From Microtetraspora glauca (GTDB taxonomy: Bacteria; Actinomycetota; Actinomycetes; Streptomycetales; Streptomycetaceae), in assembly GCA_000721275.1 (NCBI GenBank), contig JOFO01000026.1, forward strand, positions 18,876-82,875: a stretch of 64,000 bases of DNA. The letters run 5' to 3'. Positions within the stretch are counted from its first letter, which is position 1. Every line of letters starts with the position of its first letter. Of the stretch, positions 19,730-27,181 are shown in pieces. The position numbers were made by a program, and so were the translations under genes. Under the pieces are notes generated by a model. That model had not been told where the DNA came from. It saw nothing but the letters and a program-made list of their open reading frames with translations, and did no database searches.

Positions 19730-19824
19730 GGGTGCGCCGAGCGGGTGCGGCAGGATCGTGCGGGGGGGGCGCCGATCGGGTACGGCGGGAAAGCGGGGGC
19801 GCCGATCGGATACGGCAGCGGGCG
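19730..19824. repeat. degenerate ~30-bp direct repeats upstream of the Tat hydrolase
   Basis: Two adjacent 30-bp units (19765-19794 and 19795-19824) share a 22-base core, GGGGGCGCCGATCGG then R-TACGGC, with one mismatch. A weaker unit precedes them (19730-19764). Each core includes the palindrome CCGATCGG. They fill most of the 189-bp gap between the hydrolase start and the flavoprotein stop and could be operator repeats or simple slippage products. Confidence 0.6.
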
Positions 19825-19865
19825 GCGATCGGCCGGGCGGGGGCGGGCGTCCGCGGGGTCTCGCC

Positions 19866-21290
19866 TCAGAGGCCGTACGCCTCCAGGAGCCGGAGCCAGA
19901 CCTCGCTCACCGTCGGGAAGGCGGGCACGGCGTGCCAGAGGCGCTCCAGGGGGACCTCGCCCACGACGGCCACGGTGGCGGTGTGGATGAGCTCGGTCGC
20001 CATCGGGCCGGTGAGTGTGCAGCCGACGACGACCCCTCGGCTCTCGTCGACGACGAGCTTGGCGAAGCCGCGGTAGTCGTCCGCGTGGAGCGCGGCGCCG
20101 GCGACGTCATCGATGCGGTACTCCACCGTACGTACCGCGAGGCCCGCTTCGCGTGCCGCGCGTTCCGTGAGCCCGACGCTCGCGACCTCGGGACGGGTGA
20201 AGACGGCCTGCGGGACGGCGAAGCGGTCTGCTGCCGCGCTCCACGGCTGCCGGCCGCCGGTGTCGGCCGGGCGCCCGGCGGCCCGCTCGGCGATCGCCGC
20301 CGCGCAGGCACGGGCCTGGTACTTGGCCATGTGGGTCAGTGGCGCGCGGTGGTTCACGTCGCCCACGGCGTAGAGCCAGTCGCCCTCGACCGCGGCGACG
20401 CGACAGGTGTCGTCGACCGGAAGCCAGTCGCCCGCCGGCAGTCCGACGGAGTCGAGGCCGAGGTCCGCGGTGCGCGGGCGCCTGCCGACAGCGGCGAGGA
20501 CCTCGTCGCAGACGAGGGTCGTGCGGTCGTCGGTCTCCACGGTCACCATGCGGGTGTCGTCGTCACGGGCGACCCGGACGGCCGACGCCCCGAAGCGGAC
20601 GGTGACGCCCAGATCGCTCAGCCCCCGGGTGACCTCTTCGGCGGCACACGGCTCCCAGCCGGTCAACAGGGCCTGATCGCGGACCAGCAGGGTGACGGAG
20701 GAGCCGAGCGAGCGCCAGGCGGTGGCCATCTCGCAGGCCACCACTCCCCCGCCGATGACGACGAGCCGCTCGGGCACCGCATCGGCCGTGGTGGCCTGCC
20801 GATTGGTCCACACACCGATCCGGTCGAGCCCCTCGACCGGCGGAAGCGCGGGTTCCGTTCCGGTGCAGAGCACGACCGCGCGCCGGGCCCGCAGGACACG
20901 GACCATGCCGTCGGCCCCCGTCACCTCCACCCGGCGCTCACCGGCGAGCCGTCCGTGCCCCCGTACGAGCGCGATGCCCGCACCGTCGAGCCAGTCGGCC
21001 TGGCCGGCGTCCTCGCCGCCCCCGGTGAAGCGGTCGCGGCGGGCCAGGACGCGTGCCGGGTCGACTGCCGCCGTGACCGCCTGCCGGGCCCCGTCGACCG
21101 ACCGGGCCTCCGCCCGTGCGGCGCCGGGCCGCAGCAGGGCCTTGCTCGGTACGCAGGCACGGTAGGAGCACTCGCCGCCGACCGCCTCGGCCTCGACGAC
21201 GACAGCGGTCAGCCCCGCCCCGACGGCGCGGGCGGCGACGACCTCGCCGGCCGGCCCGCCGCCGACCACGACGACGTCGTACGTGTCCAT
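19866..21290 (-). CDS. FAD-dependent pyridine nucleotide-disulfide oxidoreductase
   Basis: 474 aa class-I flavoprotein disulfide reductase. Order: FAD-binding GGGPAGE (10-16), redox-active GECSYRACVPSK (C-x4-C, about 39-50), NAD(P)-binding IGGGVVACEMA, second FAD motif YAVGDVNH, dimer interface. The usual C-terminal HPTxxE is FPTVSE, so the catalytic His is Phe. ATG 21290 touches the Dps stop (TGATG). It closes a four-gene run with Dps, DoxX and an isochorismatase-like hydrolase. A paralog is at 31940-33397. The oxidant it reduces is unknown. Confidence 0.93.
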   Translation of the reverse strand: MDTYDVVVVGGGPAGEVVAARAVGAGLTAVVVEAEAVGGECSYRACVPSKALLRPGAARAEARSVDGARQAVTAAVDPARVLARRDRFTGGGEDAGQADWLDGAGIALVRGHGRLAGERRVEVTGADGMVRVLRARRAVVLCTGTEPALPPVEGLDRIGVWTNRQATTADAVPERLVVIGGGVVACEMATAWRSLGSSVTLLVRDQALLTGWEPCAAEEVTRGLSDLGVTVRFGASAVRVARDDDTRMVTVETDDRTTLVCDEVLAAVGRRPRTADLGLDSVGLPAGDWLPVDDTCRVAAVEGDWLYAVGDVNHRAPLTHMAKYQARACAAAIAERAAGRPADTGGRQPWSAAADRFAVPQAVFTRPEVASVGLTERAAREAGLAVRTVEYRIDDVAGAALHADDYRGFAKLVVDESRGVVVGCTLTGPMATELIHTATVAVVGEVPLERLWHAVPAFPTVSEVWLRLLEAYGL

Positions 21291-21868
21291 CAGGCGTGCA
21301 CCAGGGGGGTGTCGACGAGGTGCTCGGCCAGGAACCACACCTGGGCCTCGCCGGTACGGATGACCCCGGAGACGAGCAGGTCGGCGCTGCCCTCGTCGCC
21401 TTCACCGGAGAGCCGGGCGGCGGCGTCCCGGGCGTCGATCAGAATCCGCTCGTGCGCGTCGAGGAGCCGCGACAGCATGACGGGCACCGGCTCGACGCCG
21501 TCCGGCGGCCGGGGGATCGCCGTCAGCTCCGCGACGTGGCGCGGGTCTCCGACGGCGACGCCGCCGAGGCTCTGGACCCGCTCGGCCAGCGCGTCCACGA
21601 GGGCCAGCTGGGCCTCCGCGTGCTTGTCCAGCATCAGGTGGAGCGCGTAGAAGGTCGCCCCGCGCATGAGCCAGTGGTGCTTCTTGTAGAGGGAGTGGAG
21701 GATCTGCGTGTCGGCGAGGACGCGGTTCAGCCGCTGGCAGGCGTACATGCGGGTGTCGTGGCCGAGGCCGATCGGCAGCTGCTTGAGCGTGCCGAACGCC
21801 TGGGTCTCGGCGCCCTTCTGGTGCAGCAGCGGCTGGCCGCCGCCGTGCGGGTTCGTGAGTGTGTCCAT
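21290..21868 (-). CDS. dps: Dps-family ferritin-like DNA-protecting protein
   Basis: 192 aa. The four-helix ferritin-like core carries the Dps ferroxidase pattern (HSLYKKHHWLMRG, then FYALHLMLDKHAEAQ, residues about 58-87). Dps dodecamers oxidise and store iron using hydrogen peroxide and protect DNA. A short N-terminal tail (about 30 residues) precedes the first helix. The start codon is ATG 21868. The stop overlaps the start of the flavoprotein, which suggests a shared oxidative-stress role. Confidence 0.93.
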   Translation of the reverse strand: MDTLTNPHGGGQPLLHQKGAETQAFGTLKQLPIGLGHDTRMYACQRLNRVLADTQILHSLYKKHHWLMRGATFYALHLMLDKHAEAQLALVDALAERVQSLGGVAVGDPRHVAELTAIPRPPDGVEPVPVMLSRLLDAHERILIDARDAAARLSGEGDEGSADLLVSGVIRTGEAQVWFLAEHLVDTPLVHA

Positions 21869-21900
21869 CGAGTGCTCCTGTCCAGGATGAAACGGGTGGG

Positions 21901-21940
21901 GGTCCGGCCGCCCGGTCGGGGGTGCAGGGCCGGCCGGACC
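21901..21940 (-). other. intergenic hairpin between doxX and dps
   Basis: GGTCCGGCCG (21901-21910) and CGGCCGGACC (21931-21940) form a perfect 10-bp stem with a 20-nt loop. It sits in the 91-nt gap between the DoxX stop and the Dps start inside an otherwise tight operon. It may protect or partly terminate the upstream transcript, setting Dps levels separately. Confidence 0.45.
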
Positions 21941-21959
21941 CGGTCGGTGATGCGCGCCT

Positions 21960-22469
21960 TCAGCGCCCGGCGATCGCCGGGTCCGCGGGAGACCGGTGCA
22001 GGACCAGACGGGTGAGGAGTCCGCTGCCGAGACCGGCCACGAGCGCGAGGGCCGCCCACCACCACGGGTAGGGCGAGAGCCCGAGAACCGCGTCGAGGGA
22101 CCAGGCGCCGGGTCCGGTGGCGGCGAGGGCGGTGGCGATGCCGATGAGGACGAGCGGGTACTCGTATCCGTCGTTCTGGACCCACAGCCCGTGGCGCCAC
22201 TTCACCGTGAGGGCGACGGTCATGACGCCGATGGCGCCCGTCGCGGCGAGCGGGGTCAGGAGGCCGGCGGCGAGCAGCAGACCCGAGCCGATCTGGCCGC
22301 CGCCCGCCGCCAGGGCGGTGAGGGCACCGCCCCGGAAGCCGTCGGCGCGGAACTCCTCCGCCCCGCCCTCGAGTCCGCCGCCGCCGAGGTGCGAGCTGAC
22401 CTTCTGCACCCCGTGGCCGGCGACGAGCAGTCCCACCAGCAGACGCAGGATCAGAATGCCGGTGTCCAA
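21960..22469 (-). CDS. DoxX-family membrane protein
   Basis: About 169 aa with four membrane helices; LVGLLVAGHGVQK and the GAIGVMTVALTVKWRHG/NDGYEYPLVLIG blocks are typical of DoxX. The start is uncertain: TTG 22469 lies 5 nt after the upstream stop, with no clear ribosome site, so it is probably translated by coupling; CTG 22478 overlapping that stop is possible. In mycobacteria a DoxX protein forms a membrane oxidoreductase complex with SodA and SseA. Here it is linked to Dps and a flavoprotein. Confidence 0.82.
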   Translation of the reverse strand: MDTGILILRLLVGLLVAGHGVQKVSSHLGGGGLEGGAEEFRADGFRGGALTALAAGGGQIGSGLLLAAGLLTPLAATGAIGVMTVALTVKWRHGLWVQNDGYEYPLVLIGIATALAATGPGAWSLDAVLGLSPYPWWWAALALVAGLGSGLLTRLVLHRSPADPAIAGR

Positions 22470-22474
22470 GGCGG

Positions 22475-23137
22475 TCAGCCGGCCGCGTGGGCGCCGATGA
22501 CGCTCTGCGCGTACACGACGCCCAGGCCGTAGGCGCCCGCATGAGCCTTGACGATCTCCATGACCGCGCCGTACGTCTCCTGGCGCGCCCAGTCGCGCTG
22601 CAGCTCCAGGAGGACCTGCACCCAGGTCACCGGGACGGCACCGGCGGCGATCATCCGCTGCAGCGCGTGCTCGTGGGCGGCCGGGCTGACGCCGCCGGAC
22701 GCGTCGGAGACGACGTACACCTCGTAGCCCTGCTCGAGCGCGGAGAGCGCGGGCAGGACGAGGCAGACCTCGGTCCACAGACCCGACAGAATGATCTTCT
22801 TGCGCCCGGTCGCCTTGACCGCCGCCACGAGGGCCTCGTCCTCCCAGGCGTTCATCGTGGTGCGGTCGATGATCTCGTTCTTGGGGAACACCTCGGCGAG
22901 CTGCGGCAGCAGGGGCCCCGAGAAGGACTCGGCGGCGACCGTGGTCAGGACGGCCGGGACGTCGAACGCCCGAGCCGCCTTGGCGAGACCCACGGTGCTG
23001 TTGATGATGGCGGCCCGGTCGCCGCTGCCGGTGCCGAAGAACATCTGCGGCTGGTGGTCCACGAAGAGCATCACCGAGTTGTCGGGCGTGAGCAGGTCCT
23101 TGCCCGGAGCGGCCTGCACCTTGTCGAAGTCGAGCAT
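22475..23137 (-). CDS. isochorismatase-family cysteine hydrolase (YcaC-like)
   Basis: 220 aa. MLFVDHQPQMFFG holds the catalytic Asp and LSGLWTEVCLVLPALSAL the nucleophilic Cys of the isochorismatase-like fold. Closest in pattern to YcaC-type hydrolases of unknown substrate rather than true isochorismatases. ATG 23137 is preceded by AAAGGA at good distance; the open frame upstream has no better start. First gene of the run leading through DoxX and Dps to the flavoprotein. The 225 bp before it (23138-23362) hold no gene, only the presumed promoter. Confidence 0.9.
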   Translation of the reverse strand: MLDFDKVQAAPGKDLLTPDNSVMLFVDHQPQMFFGTGSGDRAAIINSTVGLAKAARAFDVPAVLTTVAAESFSGPLLPQLAEVFPKNEIIDRTTMNAWEDEALVAAVKATGRKKIILSGLWTEVCLVLPALSALEQGYEVYVVSDASGGVSPAAHEHALQRMIAAGAVPVTWVQVLLELQRDWARQETYGAVMEIVKAHAGAYGLGVVYAQSVIGAHAAG

Positions 23138-23362
23138 GAGGGGTCCTTTCGAAACCGTCGGCAGCGCGCCCACCGCGTTCGCGGCGGGGCACGTCCTCAA
23201 GCTATGAGCGACCCGACGGTCCGAGTTGACCTCCTGCGCCCAGTGCTTGGCACGACAGCGCACAACCGGTCGCGGACGAGCGCCGGGCGGCGCCCCCGGC
23301 ACGCCGGGGACCCGCCGGACGCGCCCGCCCCCGCCGCCTCCGCCCGCGACCAGGAACCCGGG

Positions 23363-24328
23363 TCAGCGCACCCGCCCCCGCGCCTTCAGCCTCATCTCCG
23401 GGACCTCCGGGGCGGGCAGCCGGTCGCCGTCGTAGCCCTTGACCTCGCCGAAGCGGTCGGAGGTCATCCAGTCCTCGCGGGCCTGGCGGATCTCCTCGTC
23501 GGTGCGGCCCACGAAGTTCCACCACATGACGATCTCCTCCTCGAAGGGTTCGCCGCCGAGGAGCATCAGGCCCGCGTCGGAGGCGGCGCGGAGGGGGAGG
23601 GAGGTGCGGCCGCAGCCCAGGTAGAGCATCGAGCCGGGCAGGATGGGGACGCCGTCGACGTGCGCCTCGCCGGACATCGCGAGGACCGCGTACTCGAAGT
23701 CCGGGTCCAGCGGGAGCTCCGTCTCGGTGCCGGCGGCGAGCGCGAGGTCGGCGCCGACGAGGGGGGTGTACGTGGTCCCCGGGGACGCCGCGCCGTCGAG
23801 GGAGCCGAGGATCACCGTGGCGGTGAGGCCGGGGGCGGTGACCCGAGGCAGGTCGGCGTGGTGCTGGAAGTGCGGCTCCACGTGCCGGTGGGCGCCGGGG
23901 AGCGCCACCCAGAGCTGGGCGCCGTGCAGGAGGCGGGCGTGGGAGCGGGGGCTCTCCTCGGAGTGGGAGATCGCGCGGCCCGAGGTCATGAGGCCCAGCT
24001 CGCGGGGGCGGATCGTCTGCAGGCTGCCGGTCGAGTCCCGGTGCAGGACCTCGCCGTCGTGCAGCCAGCTCACCGTCTGGAGGCCCATGTGGGGGTGGGG
24101 CGGCACCTGCATGCCGGGGGTGTCGGCGATGTCGTCGGGGCCGTAGTGGTCGACGAAGACCCAGGCGCCGACCATCCGCCGGCCGAGGTTCGGCAGCAGC
24201 CGCCGTACCTCCGTCGACTCGCCGAGCCGGACGTGGCGGGGGCTGAGGAGTTCGCGTACGGGCTCGGCGACGACGAAGCCGCGGCCACCGCACACGGCGA
24301 GCTCGGCCTGGCGGTCGAGGTTGCTCAT
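23363..24328 (-). CDS. pirin-family bicupin protein
   Basis: 321 aa. HPHMGLQTVSW and ISHSEES supply the His/His/His/Glu iron ligands of the N-terminal cupin; the C-terminal cupin includes GGEPFEEEIVMWWNFVGRT, typical of pirins. Bacterial pirins are iron-binding and some act as quercetinases or modulate metabolic enzymes. ATG 24328 was chosen as the usual family start; its ribosome site is weak. It lies upstream of the Dps/DoxX operon and is divergent from the TPR gene. Confidence 0.92.
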   Translation of the reverse strand: MSNLDRQAELAVCGGRGFVVAEPVRELLSPRHVRLGESTEVRRLLPNLGRRMVGAWVFVDHYGPDDIADTPGMQVPPHPHMGLQTVSWLHDGEVLHRDSTGSLQTIRPRELGLMTSGRAISHSEESPRSHARLLHGAQLWVALPGAHRHVEPHFQHHADLPRVTAPGLTATVILGSLDGAASPGTTYTPLVGADLALAAGTETELPLDPDFEYAVLAMSGEAHVDGVPILPGSMLYLGCGRTSLPLRAASDAGLMLLGGEPFEEEIVMWWNFVGRTDEEIRQAREDWMTSDRFGEVKGYDGDRLPAPEVPEMRLKARGRVR

Positions 24329-24416
24329 CGGGGATCGACACCTCTCGGGTGGGGGGAGGAACGGAACACCGGTGGTGGTGGAATGTTCAACTACTCTCGG
24401 CTGTTGACGAGGGCGT

Positions 24417-24434
24417 GCCACCCCCCAGGGTGGC
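24417..24434. other. tight hairpin in the pirin/TPR divergent region
   Basis: GCCACCC and GGGTGGC form a perfect 7-bp stem around a 4-nt loop, about 30 nt upstream of the TPR gene. It would lie in the 5' leader of that gene. Possible operator or leader structure. Confidence 0.35.
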
Positions 24435-24464
24435 AGATCCGGACCCCCGGAACAGGGAGAGCAA

Positions 24465-24809
24465 GTGAGCGACACGTACTACGAGTTCGGAACGGCCGCC
24501 GACCGCTGGAGCCGCGCGCAGCTGTTCTTCGACGCGAAGGAGTACCAGACCGCCGTCCGCATCCTGCGCGGCCTCGTCGCCGAGCACCCGGACCAGACGG
24601 CCCAGCGGCTGCTGCTCGCCCGCGCCTACTACCACTCCGCCCAGCTGCGGCTCGCCGAGACCGAGCTGCGGGCGATCCTGGAGCGCGACCCGGTGGAGCA
24701 CTACGCGCAGCTGATGCTCGGCCGCACCCTGGAGCGCCAGGGCCGCGCGGACGAGGCCGCCCCGCACCTGCGGATGGCGGCGGCCATGAGCGGCGAGCTG
24801 CCGTCCTGA
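24465..24809 (+). CDS. small tetratricopeptide-repeat protein
   Basis: 114 aa, all helical, about three TPR units (YQTAVRILRGLVAEHPDQTAQ, LLLARAYYHSAQLRLAETELRAIL, LMLGRTLERQGRADEAAPHL). GTG 24465 is preceded by GGGAG at 8 nt. No signal or membrane segment. Such single-domain TPR proteins are protein-binding adaptors; the partner is not evident. Divergent from pirin. Confidence 0.88.
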   Translation: MSDTYYEFGTAADRWSRAQLFFDAKEYQTAVRILRGLVAEHPDQTAQRLLLARAYYHSAQLRLAETELRAILERDPVEHYAQLMLGRTLERQGRADEAAPHLRMAAAMSGELPS

Positions 24810-24860
24810 CGCGGATCTGATACCCCGGCACGGTATGGTCGGGACCCGGAGGAGGTCCTG

Positions 24861-25313
24861 ATGATGCCCACACCCCGGCCGCGCCGCGACGAACGAGCGG
24901 GAAGTGCCCTCGCGCACCTCCTGCTCGTCGTCGTGCTCGCGCTCGGCGTGTTCATGATGCACGCGACGGGGCACCCCGAAGGGACCTCGTCGCACGGGAG
25001 CACGGCGGCAGCGAGCGCCGGGACGCACGCGGCGCACGCGGCGCACGCGCCGTCGGGCGCGGACACCGCCGGCGCCGCCCAGGGCGCCGCCGAGCGGGAC
25101 GAGGGGCACGCACCCGGGTCCGGGATGGACATGACCACGCTCTGTGTGGCCGTCCTCGGCGCCTGGCTGCTCGCCGGTCTCGTCCGGGCCGCCCTCGGCC
25201 GCCGCCCCGACTGGCTCGTCCTCATCCTTGCGCGGCTCACGCCCGCGCTCGGGCCGCACGCCCCGCCGCGCCGCCCGCCCGACCTCGCCCGGCTGTCCGT
25301 CCTGCGGATCTAG
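24861..25313 (+). CDS. DUF6153-like His-rich membrane protein
   Basis: 150 aa. Two hydrophobic segments (about 17-36 and 92-110) flank an extracytoplasmic linker rich in histidine (HATGH, THAAHAAHAP, DEGHAPGSGMDM). GGAGG at 24850-24854 sets the start at ATG 24861 or the adjacent ATG 24864. It is followed by the DUF305 and propeller lipoproteins, both also exported and the former His/Met-rich, suggesting a metal-related surface role (inference). The domain name is my best match from pattern. Confidence 0.75.
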   Translation: MMPTPRPRRDERAGSALAHLLLVVVLALGVFMMHATGHPEGTSSHGSTAAASAGTHAAHAAHAPSGADTAGAAQGAAERDEGHAPGSGMDMTTLCVAVLGAWLLAGLVRAALGRRPDWLVLILARLTPALGPHAPPRRPPDLARLSVLRI

Positions 25314-25411
25314 GCCGTACCCCCGCCCGCGCGCCGCGGGTCGCTCCGCGATGCCCGCGCGCCACCGGTACGAGCCCCTGAACGCCCCCGTACAGCACAC
25401 GAGGAATCACC

Positions 25412-26044
25412 ATGCGTACCTTCCGCACGCGCACCACCCGTACCGTCGGCCTCGCCGGCGCCGTGACGGCCGCCGCCCTCCTCCTGGCCGCCTGCGGCGG
25501 CGCCGACGACGACGCCATGAGCGGCATGGACCACGGAAGCAGCGCCACCGCGTCCGCGTCCGCGTCCGCCGCGCCCTCGGCCACCGCCTCGGGGACCTTC
25601 AACGACGCGGACGTGATGTTCGCGCAGATGATGATCCCCCACCACGAGCAGGCCCTGGAGATGGCGAAGCTCGCCGACGGACGCGCCGAGGACGACGGCA
25701 TCAAGAAGATCGTCGCCGCCGTCGAGAAGGCCCAGGACCCCGAGATCCAGAAGATGAAGGCGTGGCTGAAGGGCTGGGGCAAGCCCGAGTCCGCCGGGGC
25801 GGGCCACGCCATGGCCGGGATGATGTCCGAGCAGGACATGAAGAAGCTCGCCGCGGCCGAGGGCAAGGACTTCGACCGCACCTTCGCCGAGCTGATGATC
25901 GCCCACCACGAGGGAGCGGTGGAGATGGCGAAGGACGAGGAGAAGAACGGCGCCAACGCCGAGGCGAAGGCCCTCGCCGCCGAGGTCGTCCGCGCCCAGA
26001 CCGCCGAGATCGCCGAACTGCGGAAGATCCTCGACCGGCTCTGA
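25412..26044 (+). CDS. DUF305 lipoprotein
   Basis: 210 aa. Signal peptide with lipobox LLAAC (Cys about 29), a Met/His segment (MSGMDHG), a low-complexity Ala/Ser linker, then two DUF305 repeats each with the MMIPHHEQALEMA / LMIAHHEGAVEMA motif. DUF305 is a ferritin-like four-helix fold whose paired histidines look metal-binding. ATG 25412 follows GAGGAA. Middle gene of the exported trio; a strong terminator follows at 26130-26159. Confidence 0.92.
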   Translation: MRTFRTRTTRTVGLAGAVTAAALLLAACGGADDDAMSGMDHGSSATASASASAAPSATASGTFNDADVMFAQMMIPHHEQALEMAKLADGRAEDDGIKKIVAAVEKAQDPEIQKMKAWLKGWGKPESAGAGHAMAGMMSEQDMKKLAAAEGKDFDRTFAELMIAHHEGAVEMAKDEEKNGANAEAKALAAEVVRAQTAEIAELRKILDRL

Positions 26045-26116
26045 GCCCTCCCCTCGGCGACCTGCTCCGAGCCATCGCCTCGGCAACCGGCTCTGAGCCC
26101 TCGCCTCGCCGGCCGG
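26039..26116. repeat. three tandem 26-bp repeats across the DUF305 stop codon
   Basis: Units at 26039-26064, 26065-26090 and 26091-26116 each begin CTCYGAGCC and contain CCTCG. The first unit contains the TGA stop of the DUF305 gene (26042-26044). The copies look like small tandem duplications of the gene end that now form a spacer before the terminator. Confidence 0.75.
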
Positions 26117-26129
26117 TTCAGGCCGGCAC

Positions 26130-26159
26130 GGGCCCGCCCCGGCTCCCCGGGGCGGGCCC
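26130..26159 (+). terminator. strong hairpin terminator after the DUF305 gene
   Basis: GGGCCCGCCCCGG and CCGGGGCGGGCCC form a perfect 13-bp stem with a CTCC loop. It lies 85 nt after the DUF305 stop and 58 nt before the propeller lipoprotein start. No T-run, as is common for actinobacterial terminators. Confidence 0.75.
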
Positions 26160-26217
26160 CCGAGGCCCGGAACCCGGCCCTCGCGCCCTCGCTCCCCCCC
26201 CGTCACCCGGAAGAACC

Positions 26218-27144
26218 ATGCCCACGTTCCGCATGCCCGCTTTTCGCCTGTCCGCTTTCCGCGCGCCCCGGCCCGCTGCCGCCCTCCCCGCCGCGGCCTT
26301 CCTCTCCCTCGCCCTGGTCCTCACCGCCTGCGCCGGACCGGCCGCCGACGCCGACCCGGCAGCCTCCTCCCCCTCCCCCTCCTCTTCCCTCACCCACATC
26401 CACGGACTCGGTCTCCACCGGGGCACCCTGTACGTCGCCACCCACGAGGGGATCCACTCCCCCGGGCCCGGCGGCGCGCCCGTCCTCGTCGGTGACCGGC
26501 GCGACGACTTCATGGGCTTCGCCGTCGCCCCCGACGGCACCTTCCTCGCCAGCGGCCATCCCGCGCCCGGCAGCGGCGGCCCCGCCGACCTCGGTCTTCT
26601 CGCCTCCTCCGACGCCGGCCGCACCTGGACGGAGCAGTCGCTCGGCGGCGAGGTGGACTTCCACGCGCTCGACGCCCCTCCCGGCGGCCCGGTCTACGGC
26701 TACGACAGCACCCACGGACGGCTCCGGGTCACCCGGGACATGAGGACGTGGGAGGACCGGGCCGCACTGCGGGCGCTCGACATCGCCGTCTCGCCGGCAG
26801 CGCCGGACACCGTGCTCGCCACCACCGAGTCCGGCGTCGCCCGCAGCACGGACGGCGGCAGGACCTTCGCCCCGGGGGCCGGGCAGGTCCTCGCCTACGT
26901 GTCCTGGGGCGCGGCGGACGCGCTCTACGGCGTGTCCCCGGACGGGGTCCTCTTCCGTTCCGGGGACGGCGGCGTCGCCTGGACCCGCATCGGCACCGTG
27001 CCCGGCGGGCGGCCGCAGGCGCTGACCGCCGTCGACGGGCGTCGCCTGCTCGTGGCCACGCAGGAGGGGGTGTACGAGTCCGGGGACGCGGGCCGCTCGT
27101 TCGTCCGCCGCATGGAGGTGACGTCCGGCTCCGGCGGCCACTGA
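26218..27144 (+). CDS. F510_1955-like beta-propeller lipoprotein
   Basis: 308 aa. Signal peptide with lipobox (VLTAC, Cys about 38), then repeated BNR/sortilin-type blades (SSDAGRTWTEQS, STDGGRTFAPG, SGDGGVAWTRIG, SGDAGRSFVRR). The opening THIHGLGLHRGTLYVATHEGI is characteristic of the family. Such propellers bind ligands or glycans at the cell surface; enzymatic activity is unproven. ATG 26218 follows GGAAGA. Last gene of the plus-strand exported set. Confidence 0.85.
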   Translation: MPTFRMPAFRLSAFRAPRPAAALPAAAFLSLALVLTACAGPAADADPAASSPSPSSSLTHIHGLGLHRGTLYVATHEGIHSPGPGGAPVLVGDRRDDFMGFAVAPDGTFLASGHPAPGSGGPADLGLLASSDAGRTWTEQSLGGEVDFHALDAPPGGPVYGYDSTHGRLRVTRDMRTWEDRAALRALDIAVSPAAPDTVLATTESGVARSTDGGRTFAPGAGQVLAYVSWGAADALYGVSPDGVLFRSGDGGVAWTRIGTVPGGRPQALTAVDGRRLLVATQEGVYESGDAGRSFVRRMEVTSGSGGH

Positions 27145-27181
27145 GCGCGGAACCGTACCTCCCGGCCGTCGGCCCGTCCGG

